From assembly GCA_012932295.1 (NCBI GenBank), contig JAAONU010000003.1, positions 32,660,361 through 32,724,360 of the forward strand: a stretch of 64,000 nt of DNA, written 5' to 3'. Positions 48,801-61,600 of the stretch are shown piece after piece (positions within the stretch are counted from its first letter, which is position 1; every line of letters begins with the position of its first letter). A program made the position numbers and the translations under genes. Source of the DNA: Cyclina sinensis. Lineage: Eukaryota; Mollusca; Bivalvia; Venerida; Veneridae. The notes beneath the pieces were generated by a model. It saw only the letters and a program-made list of their open reading frames with translations, searched no databases and was not told where the DNA came from.

Positions 48801-51800
48801 AACTAGAGAACGCTTTGACCTAGATTCACCAAACTTGGTATGCTGGTTGGTCATCACCAGTAGATGACCCCCTATTGATTTTGAGGTCATTAGGTCAAAG
48901 GTCAAGCTCACAGAGACTTTGACTCTAAAAACGGTTTCCGATCAATAACTAGAGAATGCTTTGACCTAGGTTCACCAAACTTGGTATGCTGGTTGGTCAT
49001 GACCAGTAAATGACCCCTATTGATTTTGAGGTCATTAGGTCAAAGGTCAAGGCCACAGGGACCTTGATCCTTAAAATGGTTTCTGATCAATAACGAGAGA
49101 ATGCTTTGGCCCAACCACAAGCAGTTAGGTGCTGCCGGGGGGCATTTATGTTTTACAAACATTTCTTGTTCAAACACCTAAATACATCCCCATATCCACA
49201 AATCTGTAGGAAACACAAGTGGTTTCACTCACTGGATGATTCACCAGTGAAATGCAAATGAACTGGAACTGTCAAGTTGTTAAGTCATGAAACCCTAAGC
49301 AGTTTTAGATTTATTACAAACATAAAGAATATCCAATGCCTGTTACAGTTCAAAATTAGGAAACCTGTGCAAGAATAGTTGTAACAAATATGTAAATCCT
49401 GTTAATTTAGTATTTTTTATCTTTGCATCTCAATCTTGAAGTATAAAATCCATTTAGTTTCTAAGAACTGCATCTGAGTTATACAAAGTGATCTGGTCAC
49501 TTTCGAATTTTCATACATCCATATTATAGATATTGGAGCAGATATTTTAGATCAGACAGGGCAAGATACATACAGCTTTGGTACTTTAGAAATGGACAAC
49601 ACACATTACGAACTATCACCACGGCAACAGCATTATCATGATATCACACGGCATGTGAATGAATACATGAGGAATGAATACCACGCTATACAAGAGCTGA
49701 TGTGGCTATCTGGACATCAACCTGCCCTGAGAATGGGCATGCCTAAAAGGTAGTTATCAGGCTGATATACATGTAGAATCACCTTTTTTTCATTGGGTTG
49801 TATTTGTGTTGTAAGCAGAAAGAAGTGTCTGTGAGGGATTAAAGAAGTTTTTTCTGGTACATCACAATCTTGTTCTCTTGAAATTTGTATAATTATGTTT
49901 CAGTTGTAAAGACACTTGTGATCTACACTACTGGTTATCCAAGCAGAACATACATACAGCACTGAACTGATATTTCATTATTTGATTATCGGGCTGAATG
50001 AGGCAGGTTTAGTTTATTTGAGTTTAATGCCCTGAAACAGTCAAAGCCCTACTGGGCAGGCAGAATACTTAATCATCATTCATGGAATAGGCTTGTACTA
50101 GACTCTCATTCACTGTTAGAAACTGCCAACTTTCTCACATAAATGGTAATGGTCGTTAACAGGTCTTGAACCCATAACCATCAGACTGTGAGCGGTTTAG
50201 TGATTTGCACTGAATCATAGATGAAAGAACTGAAAAATCTTTCACTGAGAAAAAAGGAAAACATTGTATTGATCTAATACTTACTTTCTTGGAAAGTAAT
50301 GTAGATATTATTGTAAGATATTCCTCTGATGATATCATGTTTCCTCTGTTTTAACTTGCATGTATTGTGTCATCATCAGTTACCCACAGTACACATACTG
50401 TTCAGCTATATAAAGTATCCTTGGGCAGTTGGCCGCTGATTACTCGTTTCCATAAATATTAATAAATGAAGGGAAGAAACTGTTTGTCCAGTCGTACTGC
50501 TTACAAATAAATATTCATCAATTTTGAGTCTTCGTTTAATGTCATACAGGGGTTTAGTTACTTGAGACATTTTTCAGCATGAATTTTAAACATGCTTTGT
50601 GTAAACTAATGAGTCATTGCATTGGCTGAGATTGCAAAATAGAAACTCTTCAGAAACCAATGAAAATATGCCATTAGTTATTCATGAGTATAAAGTTTTT
50701 GAAAACAATACTTTTGCTGTTGATGAATAGAGTGAAATGAAATGATCAAGGTAGATGTCAGATAATGGTATTAAATTGAACTGATTCTAAGTAAAAACCA
50801 GTGATCTGTTATGTTGTTTGTTTGTTTTGGAAACTTATATAGAAAGGAGTACTAGACAGAGTACTAGACCATTTCATCTGTTTTCATCTGTTTTCTTAAT
50901 AGGGATACTACAATTATCTTTAACCTTGAATCTTCTGAATTTTTGTAATGGATTTGCCCAGCTTTGAATTTGGAACAGTCCATTCAAAGTTTAAGGGATT
51001 TCAATATTAAAATACAAAAAATGGAACTACCAAGTAGAACCTGGTCAAACAGCAAGGATGTGCAGGCTGGCCTGGCTCTGTACTTGTGGCAAAGGCTAAT
51101 CACTTTCGGTTCCAGCAGGTTAAGGGTTAAAATGTACACTGTGGTGGTAGTAGATTTATATGAAATTGCAAAGTTGTTGCTTTTTCTTGATAGGGTTAAT
51201 TTTTTTCTCAGGGAAGTGGAGCCCACTGGACCCCTAGATGCATGTAGAGTACATGGTACACTGGAGGTGAATAAAGTAGCAGGAAATTTCCATATCACAG
51301 CTGGAAAGTAGGTCATCTTTTTTTCTGCACTTAAGGTGAAGCCAACTGAATCCTTTTCCACCAAGTTAAAATTGTTTTCATTAAAAAATAGAAAATAAGC
51401 ATTTAAGACAGATAATGCCCGTGCACTTTATTGAAGAGAACAACAATTTTAGGAACTTTAATTCGAATTTAGTGGATTATGATGAAGTACGTACAAACAT
51501 ATATTTCATGCTATTTATGATTCAGCTTTTAGCCTTAATAATTGAGAAGTAAATGAGGACTTTTTGCTCTGAGTAAAAATCATGGTTTCAAGCAAAAAAA
51601 TGAGGAAATAAGTCAAAAGAGAAATAAATTTTGGCAAATTATGACTAGATTTAGCTTTGAGAACCAGTTGAATGAAACTTGAAAAACTAATTGGCTAGCT
51701 TGGACTGTCTACATGTGGAAGAGAAATAGTACATTACATACATATAAAACCAATGCTGGTTATTACAGATCTGTGCCAGTTATACCGAAAGGACATGCCC

Positions 51801-54800
51801 ATTTAGCGATGATGCTAAAAACAACTGGTAAACACATATATAAACTGTAGTCTGTTCCCTGTATGGTTTATAGTTGCAACTTTTATGTAGATTTATTTCT
51901 GACAATTCTGAAAATAGTAGGGTTAACCTTTAAAAAAAAAGGAACTGTGAAGTGTTATATATGACAACTGTCAGAAATAGATTTATGTACCATAAGCTAC
52001 TTTGTTTGTACAGAAAAACTAGATGTATCAGTGTTTATTCTTCTGAAATGGCTATGCAGTGTCTCACAGAGATTTTTATTGGCCTGAAAGACTAAAACAA
52101 GTAAACTTTAAAAAATGTTTTGCCTTCCCAAATTAATTAGACAAATTGAATTTTGCCAAGTGTTACATTATGAGGAAAGCAAAAGATAGTATTTCTTTCT
52201 GTACAAACAAAATAGAGAGTTGAGAGTGAAAAGGAGTTATATTTCTTTTGCTTTCAGTTCTTTAAACAAAGGTGTTTGAGGCTTCCTGATTACCCAGCAC
52301 AGCAGTTAAAAGAAATACCTTATAGCACTTAAGAAATCTGATGCCACGGGCTTTTTATGAGCACAGGCTAAAATTTTGAAATCTGGTCATTGAAGTACAC
52401 CCAGTGTTTTTATTTTTCCTAGGTACTTTCCCCAATTACAGTTTGGCTTGGGTCACGTTCACTTGGAATCATTTATGTCTTCAGCTGGTAAGGAATAAAT
52501 ACTTGGAATGAAAAATCAAACTGTTGTTGCCTTTTGTGCATGAGGTGGCAACAATATAATACACAGTGTTGCATGAATTCTTCATTTGTATCTGCGGCTT
52601 TAATGATTTTAATAATATTTAGATGTGCTGTGTACATTTGCAAGATCAGTGGTGATGAGCATAGTTAAATATTGAATGGCTGTAAAAGCATGTTAAGATA
52701 AAGTTTGCAGCATAGCCTTGTTTAGCAGGATAGTAATGGTACAGGGGCTCATACGAGCATCTGACTCAAAGTATTACCTTAAGGGAATTTCCACCTATAT
52801 ATATTTAACAGGGAAAGACTTGGGTAGTTTTCAAACTATAATTGAAAACTTTCATACTATTAAAAAATTTATGTTGTCCTAACTCCTTCAGACTGATGGC
52901 AGCTGTCCAGAAACCAGTGGATTGATATGTTTATGTATAAATATAACCTAATGTATATGTATTGCAGCACATTTTTGTTTTGTTTCTTTAAAGTTCATTT
53001 TAGTATTTAGCATTGCATGAAAGCATTAAACTTGTCTGTATAATTTTGTTAATGTTTCTTAAAGTTTTACTACTTCTATATAGCAAAATTTTCTGAAAAA
53101 AAAAAAAAACCCAAAACCCAACAACAACAACAACAAAAACGTTATTGTCACATGAGCATGTTATATAAATATTCATTTATCTCTTTGTTTGACATAATTT
53201 GATCCCATACAAAAATCATGTCACTGATCAAAGGGAGACAATGTTATTGTTGAACTTTTAATCAAAATGATAAAATATTGAATTGTATCCCTTAGCAATT
53301 TTTGGCTTTTTCATTTGTTCATTGAAAAAGGAAGAAATAACATACAGATGTACTACATAAAATGGTGTATGAGTATGTTCATACTATGTATTGTTCGGCA
53401 ATTTAAAGGAACTAATTTCCTCAAATAAAATTGCAGGAAATATTGTCTTGCATGCCTGCATGCGTACATGTCATGTGTGATGTAAAATAGGTTTTAAAAT
53501 TGAATTACTGGAGCCTGCAAATCTGAGTGCTTAAATTGATTCATGATTAACTATGCATATATGGTAAAAGGAGACAAGAAGAATTGTAAAACTGAATGAA
53601 ACAGAGCTGAATGGCTTAGGGTTTTTTTTTTTTAAACAATTTTGATGCCTAGTATATCCTTGTTTTCTGTAGTCATGTTTCCTTTCCTATGTCTTCCTTT
53701 CCAGTTTCCCTTGTTGCACAAAGATATTAAACCAGGCAGCTTGTGAAATCAAGAATTTTTTAACCACATACCTTAATTCTTTCAGTATTGTTCACAGTAT
53801 AAAAGATTCATATGAATTGAATTAAATTTAATAGAATTCAATTAAATATGCAAACAATATTATTTATTTTTAGCCATATATATATTCAGCTGTTTATTTT
53901 ACTGGTTGTTAACATTTTGTCAGTGTGTGTTTATTTGACAGATAAATTCAGTCCTATTTTAATAAATGTACAAGTGGTCCATGCATAAAAGTTTACATTA
54001 TGACAAAGCTGGTTATGTTTCTTGTATTAAATGAACTTCATTTCCATCAGATTGCTTCCTGCACATATCCTATTTTTATGTATGATGCAGAACTTCTTAA
54101 TAGCTTTTGTGTAGTTGGTTTATAAATTTAAATTTTGCAGATTACAACTTCACACACAGAATAGATCATTTCTCATTTGGAGATGTGTCAGGAGGAGTTA
54201 TCAACCCTTTAGATGGAGAAGAGCAAGTCACCACACATAGTATGGGATCTCATGTTTTCCTTTTAAGAGTAGCTATCCTTCATGCAGTGTTTTAGTTAAA
54301 GATAGCATTCTTTTATACTATACTCATTCACTATCTGTCATTGATCTATATTCAAGATTGAACCCCAGTTCTGACCTGACTGTAATTTTAAGAAAGTTAG
54401 AAGTTCCTTACAGAAGATAGGAGTTCAGTAATGGTGCTACCCAAGAATGAAGACTTTCTAGTAGAATATCTGAAAAACTGTTTGTACGCTTTCATTTAAA
54501 CCAGACCAAGAATTCAGCAGCCCCCCAGTTTGTCTGTGTTTACCTGTTTATTCAACAATGTCTGTGAGGCTTATCACCCTCAGTCCTTGAAAAATTCATG
54601 TAGGTAAATGATACATTTGGCATTTACTTGAAATTACCTTGCTTAATTTCAAGAATCAACTTTTCCCATGTTTAGTTTAGAAAATACCATTTATAGATTA
54701 TAGAGATGTTAATAGAAAACTTACTGACTGAAAACCATGTATACATGTAGAAATGCAGGCTGATCATTGTGTGCACTTGTTGCAAAAGCAAAAAGAGCTG

Positions 54801-57531
54801 ACAGTAGGGATCAGATTTAAGAAGTGTGACTGTTGATCATATAAGAATGAAGTAATATAATCTTTCTCTTTTTTTTTCTCAGATTACCATTTGTTTCAAT
54901 ACTTCATGAAAATAGTACCCACAGAGGTTAGAACATTTGGCCGTCAGACAGATACATACCAATATTCAGTCACAGAAAGGGTAGGTAGCATTTGTGGCTG
55001 TCATAGTTTTCCTTGCATTTTACTTTATAAAGTGTTATATTCTTTACCTATTTTATCTGTCTATCCATTAATCTTAATTTGTAGCATTTGACCATGAAGA
55101 TATTTCTGTATTTGTGCACATGTGCATACAAAAATCTTTCTTATTGACCCCTATGTTAACCTAATGATCAAGTTTGAAATGCATAGAAATGACCCGAGTG
55201 AGTCAGTATTGTGAAATGCTCTTCACATATCCTTCAGTAATGCACCATGTAGTTCTGATTTGCGTATTGTTTTGAAAAGATTATAACTTGAAAGAGAGAG
55301 AGAAAAAAATAGGTATAGAATATAAAGTTTATTTAAGAGTGTTATGTACATTGAATATGGGATATATTTAGAGTTCTACTCATAAACCAAATTAGGCTCT
55401 CCACTCTTGGTTGTCCATAATGGTTTATCCAGCAGGGTACTGGTCCAAATATATCCCTGTACAGAATACTGTTTGTAACCAAAAATACATATATCTTTCG
55501 GGCAGGTTTACTTTGTTTACTACATTCTCAGAGACTTTGCTGTATTTCAAGTAAGCAGAATAATGTAGAACATTTTATGATATATATAGAAAAGTACTTC
55601 TGTTTATTCTTGAAGATATGAAGAGATGATATGATTGAAGCAGTTTGATGAATTAAATTTTATTGTGACAATACTGTTTTGAATATTCCAGCTAATATCC
55701 TTTTTGTGTCCCCATTAGGAGGGCACTTGATTTCCTCTTGTCCGTCTGTCCTGAAGTTTGTGTCACATGCTCAGTCAACACTTTTACATTTTGGGTCATG
55801 AAACTTCACAATGATATAGACCAGCATGTGAAGTTAAGCTCCTGGTGTTTGTCCCCCTCCATCTAGGGGAAAGCAGAGTAATGATCCCAAATTTAGTCAA
55901 AATAGCTACCAAAAAGTTCATGTCAGCCAACACTATTAGACTTATGGTCATTAAACTTCACACGGATATAGATCTGCAAGTTAAGTTGCACACCTGGGTT
56001 TTTCATCTCCCTCTAACCAGGGAAAGCAGTGTTATGGCCCCTAATTTAGTCAAAATAGTTACCAAAAAGTTTGTGTCATGCTTAGCCAACACTACTAGAA
56101 TTATAGTCATGAAATATGACAGTAATACAGATCAGCAAATGAAGTTGTGCACCCAGGGGTTTTTGGTCTCCCTCAGTCCAGGGAAAGCTGAGTCATATCC
56201 ACTAATTTAGTCAAAATAGCTACCTTAAAGTTGGTGTTGTTCACTCAGCCAACACTGTTAGACTTACCACATGGGACTTTACTGGAATATAGATCAGCCA
56301 GTGAAGTTGTGCACCTGAGGTTTTTTATCTCCCTCCTACCAGCGAAAGCCTCCTCTTTTGGGGCACGTGTGTCATCTAGACACATTTCTAGTTTTCACTT
56401 CAGTTTTTATGGAAGTCACTTTATTTGAATAATGAATATCTTGAAGCAGGAAAAATGACACAGTTTTAAAAGTACCGGTAAGTGACTCCTGTATGAAAAG
56501 TAGTTATTAGATTGCTCTAAAGTTAAAATAGAAAATATTACTGAAATTTCATATGAATGTACAATTAAAGAATAGTTCTTCTGTTTATAGAGTAGACCAA
56601 TAAATCATGATCAGGGGAGTCATGGAGTACCAGGTATATTTGTCAAGTACGATGTGTTCGCATTTAAAATACGGGTGCGAGAGGAGTTTCGCCCCTTCTG
56701 GCAGTTTCTGGTCAGGCTTTGTGGCATTGCAGGAGGAGTTTTTGTGGTATCAGGTAGGATTTATATTTTAGTTGTTCATATCACAAAAGCAATAAATTTA
56801 AAAAAACTAGAGTCGATTTTGGTGCAGCTTTGCTGCCTTACCACCCTTTTTATTAGGAGCATGTAAAAAAAATGTTAAAAGATGGAAATTTAATTGGATG
56901 TCTATGTTAATGAGTTAGAAGATCATTAAATCCAGTTGATACTTCAGAACTCAATTTATGCATGCATATGCAATCAGGTCCAAGTAAAAGTAAAAATAGT
57001 TAATTGTAGTAACTAGGAAAGAATATATGGTACCGATATGTTGATAGTGATTGAGAGTACCTGTGTTTAAACCAGCTCTGGACAAGTGAATTTTTCTGGT
57101 TTACATTTAGGTTATAATTTTTGGACTGGTTTTATTTATAGGCCACCAGATAAGTTTGCAAGACAGTAACAAATACGAATCTTACAAAAGAAGTGTCTAC
57201 TTTTAATGCTTTATTCTTTTCAGGGCTTTTACATGATAGTGTTGGGATAATTGTGGACATACTGTGTTGTCGGTTTAAAGTTGGGAAATATAATACAGAA
57301 AAGAAAGGGGAATTACTGCTAGCAGAGGAAACATATGCAGATGGTTTAAACCTTCCAAGCAATAGTTTATACACAGAGTTAAACCAGCCTTATAACCCAG
57401 TATACCTTGCTGAACAAACTATAAATAGTAACAGTGGGTTTTCCATGAACAGTGCACAGGAAACTGTAAACAGTAACAGTGGATTTTCTGCAGACAGTGA
57501 AGTTGGACATTTCAATGATATAAATAGATAG
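45841..57531 (+). CDS. ERGIC2, ER-Golgi intermediate compartment protein 2
   Basis: ERGIC2 is a two-pass membrane protein cycling between ER and cis-Golgi with ERGIC3 and ERGIC1. Exons: 45841-45964, 46715-46823, 47347-47393, 49530-49749, 51212-51307, 51769-51827 (or 52423-52487), 54141-54239, 54883-54980, 56591-56753, 57224-57531. All boundaries are GT/AG and in phase, giving 440 residues (442 with the alternative exon). Family landmarks: VKELDAFPKVPDNFKE at residue 19 on; a membrane segment near 44-56; KIKINIDMTVAMRCEHIGAD; VNKVAGNFHITAGK; RIDHFSFG; INPLDG; QYSVTER; GVPGIFVKYD; FWQFLVRLCGIAGG, which starts the second membrane segment (about 320-350). The human protein has 377 residues; the excess is in the central loop and a C-terminal tail unlike the human one, with NSNSGFS twice. 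The ATG follows an acceptor in the same exon (AG at 45797-45798), so a non-coding first exon is expected. Confidence 0.95.
47870..49145. repeat. ATGCCCCC-type element, copy in ERGIC2 intron, inverted relative to copy 1
   Basis: Ends ATGCCCCCC (47870) and GGGGGGCAT (49145). Contains about nine units of the array found at 37 kb, in inverse orientation, recognisable by GATCAATAACTAGAGAACGC and TTCACCAAACTTGG. Perfect AGGTCA-CAT-TGACCT palindromes at 48052-48066 and 48197-48211, and an AGGTCAAAGGTCA direct repeat at 48328-48340. Located between ERGIC2 coding exons 3 and 4. Confidence 0.9.
50030..50260 (-). repeat. Possible tRNA-derived SINE in ERGIC2 intron
   Basis: Minus-strand GGTTATGGGTTCAAGACC resembles a B-box about 40 bases after an A-box-like stretch. 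The body (AAGTATTCTGCCTGCCCAGT) has no other assignment. Confidence 0.35.
51769..51827 (+). other. ERGIC2 alternative exon 6a
   Basis: 59 nt with acceptor TATTACAG and donor G/GTAAAC. Completes a codon begun by AA and leaves one G, encoding KSVPVIPKGHAHLAMMLKTT. This is the version closest to the vertebrate sequence (KAIPHPRGHAHLAALVNHE). Confidence 0.85.
52423..52487 (+). other. ERGIC2 alternative exon 6b
   Basis: 65 nt with acceptor TTTTCCTAG and donor G/GTAAGG. Same entry and exit phases as exon 6a, encoding KYFPQLQFGLGHVHLESFMS then SA. The GHVHL...SA-D end aligns with GHAHL...TT-D of exon 6a without gaps; two extra residues lie before it. Using both exons shifts frame and meets a stop in the next exon; using neither also shifts frame. 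Confidence 0.75.
55720..56400. repeat. Tandem array, ~150-160-bp units, in ERGIC2 intron
   Basis: Units with GTCAAAATAGCTACCAAAAAG, CCAACACTATTAGACTTATG and GATATAGATCAGCAAGTGAA recur near 55896, 56047 and 56208. The block opens with GTGTCCCCATTAGGAGGGCA and closes with GTGTCATCTAGACACATTTC. Open frames of 121 and 65 codons inside are artefacts. Confidence 0.8.
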
Positions 57532-57728
57532 TACTATAAGTTTGTTATAGTTTATATATTTTGGTCAAATAGGTGGTAGATATTTTTTAAACAACTTGCA
57601 TCATATATTAATGATGTTACCTTTGTCACATGTTTATTCAGCTAATCAAAGTTTAATTCACATTTATAGTTCATTTTCATGTATTATAATGATCTTTTAT
57701 TCCAATGATTTATATTTTCATACTGTTG

Positions 57729-57734
57729 ATTAAA
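57729..57734 (+). terminator. Candidate ERGIC2 poly(A) signal (ATTAAA)
   Basis: ATTAAA lies about 200 bases after the stop at 57529-57531. No canonical AATAAA was seen before the repeat at 57999. Confidence 0.3.
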
Positions 57735-57998
57735 ACAAACTGTTAAAAGTTATTTATTTATATCAAAACTTGAAGACTAGTTCATGCAACTTATATCAGA
57801 CACCTTTTATGATTGCTTTCTGGAGTTTGGACAAAACTTGAAATGAAAAGAGGGACTATTGAAAGTCAAGGTCAAAGTGGCAGAAACTTTATTTTGAAAG
57901 GATTTTAAGCCTTGTGTTTGATGGTTGTATTGTAAACCAAAGCAGACCTAAGAATATGAATAACAGGTTAAGTCATTTCATAGAATAGTATCATTTTA

Positions 57999-58615
57999 AT
58001 GCTCCCCGAAGGGAGAGCATATAGTCGCCGCTTTGTCCATCCGTATGTCCATCCGTATGTCTGTACGTCCGTCCGTCCGCATTTTCTTGTCCGGGACATA
58101 ACTCTGAAACTACAAGAAGTATCAACAAGAAACTTTATAGGTAGATTGTCCGTCCATGTGTCTGTATGTCCGTCCATCCGCATTTTCTTGTCCAGGACAT
58201 TACTCTGAAACTACAAGAAGTTTCAACAAGAACCTTTGTAGGTAGATAGATCTTATTGAGTAAAGTGCAGTGCTTAAGAACCATAACTCTGCATTGCCTG
58301 ATTTTGAGTAATTGCCCTTTGTTCATTTTTTACACTTTGAACTTTGTCCTGGACATAACTCTGAAACTACAAGAATTATCAAAAACCTCTGGTTTACCTG
58401 TCACCAGCCTACTTCAGTGACCATGACACTGTCTGGATCCGATAGGACTGCCACTGTCTGAGTTGATAGAAAAATAAAGAATAAAATGGTAACTGTCTTA
58501 CATTCTTCATTGCATATTTAAAAAGTTTTAACCAATAACATAATATCTTTATGCTGAATTTGGCAAAGACTATATGAACACACTATTCTGTGTCCAAAAC
58601 CTATTCGGGGAGCAT
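57999..58615. repeat. ATGCTCCCCGAA-ended repeat, 617 bp
   Basis: Ends ATGCTCCCCGAA (57999-58010) and TTCGGGGAGCAT (58604-58615) are exact inverse complements. Inside are TCCGTCCGTCCGCATTTTCT and GGACATAACTCTGAAACTAC, each repeated two or three times. Terminal architecture parallels the ATGCCCCC elements. No coding region. Confidence 0.8.
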
Positions 58616-61600
58616 CACCCGGTTCGATTGGCTCTTGTTCAAATAGCCCCAGGATCTAGTCAAGGAAAGCAGAAAATGTAATTTAAAGATTAATGTTTTT
58701 TTTAGGACTTACAGCAACATTTTTCTTGTGTTTTAGTAATTGCTGCAATGAAAGTTTTCATTAATTTTGCAAAGAAATTACTTTTTATGTTAAAAACAAT
58801 ACTACAAAGTGTAAATATTTATCTTTTAACATGTGACATTTTGAAATGTAAATAACTTAGATAAGAAAGAAACAAAGTGGTCCTTTAAATATCATCCATA
58901 GTTGTTTCAGAGTAGCAATATTATTACATACTTGTTTCAGATTTTCCCTTGCCCATTTTATTGTGTAGGCAGTAGTCATTCATGTACTTCTCTTTATCTG
59001 TTTAGTTTATGTTTGTACATTCCAGCTTTATGCAAGGTTTGTTGGAAGTTGTAAATTTTTAGAAATGTTTGGTTTATATATATTCACAGCACAGTCACAT
59101 TTTCATATTTTCTTTCTTGTTGTCCACCGTCATCATTGTTATTTCTTAGATTTTGATGTCAGAGGACCTGCCACATTGTCTTAATCATCCCAGTTATTAC
59201 TTACAAATTTATAAGTCACTTAAAAATACTGTAGAACCCCTCAAAAAGGAGGGAAGTTATGTACAAGTTTAGAAAATCTGTTCCTAAGTTAGTACCTACA
59301 CTCGACTTAATGAATTGCTGATTTTAGAATGATAAATTAATATTGATATAGTGATTATAAATATTTGTTAGATTCATGATTCAGCAGTATGGAAGCTAAA
59401 TTTTTCCCCATCCTTCTCATAGAGAAATCTGGCTTTTGTGCAAGTTACATGTCCATGTCAAATAGGTGCCATTTTATAAGAAATCTCAGGCACATTTAAC
59501 TTACTGAAATCCATCATCATATGGTTTGTATTGATAATCTTTTAAATATAATCTTTTTGTGTTTTTATATAAAAAATGATGTCCAGAAAACTCAGCTGTT
59601 GAGAAAGTAACATTTTGTAGAGTGTTTTCTGTGGTTGATAGCGAAAAAGGTAGAGATGTTTCAGTTGATTTGAAATTTTTGTTCTTCATACATTAACAGA
59701 ACATCATGGTTATGTCAGTTTTAGACAAGAGCCTTTCCTGGAGAAAAACAACTTTTTGTTACTGTAGGTGTTTTCTTGTTTCTAACTGACCAGCGATTAT
59801 TAACCACAAATAATTAAGTGTTAACGTTCATGTGTAAGCTATTTTTTTAATGATAGTAAACAGTTAACATATTCTGAGTTCTGAAGTTTTCTGCTTACAT
59901 GCATATCTACAGGAGGTCCATTTGTTCAACGCATGATAGCAAGCCACCAAGGCAGACTTGTAGCACATGATTTACAAGGGGCGTTTCTTAAATCATGCGA
60001 CTGGTATATCATTTCATAAAAATCCTGTAATATTTGCATAAAACTTCTTCGTGTCGCTAGAATGAATGGTGAAACTTGTCACAGTTAAACGTCTCACTCA
60101 TACATTCACCTACATGCGAGAAATGTTCATTGATTTAAAAGGTATTCGTTATTAACTTACCATATATACGAAATCACCGGCAGATGAGCAGAAAATGTTC
60201 TTAATCTAAGGCCTTTATTAAGAGGTGTGCATTATTATGAGCCAGAAGGAAAGTAGGTAACACAATCTGGGCCACGAAAAATGTGAAACGAGCAACTATT
60301 GCCAGAAGAGTGTTCAAAAAACCTGGAGAAGTACAACAAACAGGACAAAAATACGAAGTCTGTTCAGCATCTACGTGACAACGTACCCGTCCACGCAGCC
60401 AGTACTATAATGGACTTGCCGGTTTCGGAGAAAGTCGACGTTCTTCCACACCCACCATGCTAGCCAGACGTGGTTCTCTGTGACTGTTTCATCTTCCTGT
60501 GATTAAAACCACACTTTTCTTTAAAGAGATAACTCTAGTGTTGCCGCGGAATCTACTATTTACCAGTGTCTTAAAGGAATAACTGTTCAAAAATATGAAA
60601 AATATTTCCAGAATTGAATAATGCGATTCGTAGGAGTTCTTTGAAGGAAATCACAAAAAAAGAATTGATGAAAAGTATATTAAATATTCAAATATCAATA
60701 CCAATCCCATTACTTGGGGAACATCCCTCTTAACCTAGAGCGTATTCAGCGGTTCCTAGCTTAAAACAATAAACCCGGATAACTGTCTGTTATTAAGCGT
60801 TAAGAATAGGACTGAAATGAAAGTATTGGCTTTTTCTATATTGCCAACAAAGCGTACAAAGTTTCTATCTGAGACACTTTCATTCAGCCATTGTGTCATT
60901 TAAGCAGAACATGTAAATTAAAAAGCAATGTAAAATGTAACGAGGTGTTGCATATAATGGAAAAGCCATGTCAGAAAGTAGCAGCTTTTACATTATAAAA
61001 CCATGAAGATAAAAATTAAGTGCGTGAATTGGAAACCAGTAAGCGAAGAACAGCTCTTGCTTAGTCGCCACAACTCGTTTCGAGCACTCCATAGACTTCC
61101 AGGAAGTGTTAAGCGAGAGTATTTCAGTACCTGCAACAATTTCAACTATCAAAGTAAAGGAATACATTTTTAAAAATGAATAAATAGATACATTTTTGAT
61201 TAATTCATGTACAGAACAATAAAATCAAATTAATGTATCTGTCTGTTGTCTCGGCAGAAATAGTTTACAGTTACCATAGTTTTATCTCTAAATGCTATCG
61301 TCTGTTTCATATCTTATTGCTTTCTGTCTGTTGATCAAAAATCTACTTATCTATAGATCTGTTAACATTCGGAAGCATCATTAAGATAAACAAATTTGAC
61401 GAATATTCAGACACAGACTTTTGGGACGCATAAAATATGCATAAGTCAGTGAATGAGAGAATGAAAAGCATTAGATAATGTTTTTCTTATTATTAGGACG
61501 TATATAAACAGTACTTTTAGACAGACGATTTTCAACAGTGTTAATATATGAAAAGTACATACCAGTAAAGCGAATAGACAAACATTCACCGACATTTGTC

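Noticed and set aside
50964..51311. 115-codon open frame as a separate gene
   Set aside because: Its last part is an ERGIC2 exon (51212-51307); the upstream part is intron read-through.
50984..51364. 126-codon minus-strand frame
   Set aside because: Shadow of the ERGIC2 exon on the opposite strand; no family resemblance.
55845..56428. 121- and 65-codon frames as genes
   Set aside because: Both are translations of the tandem array in an ERGIC2 intron.
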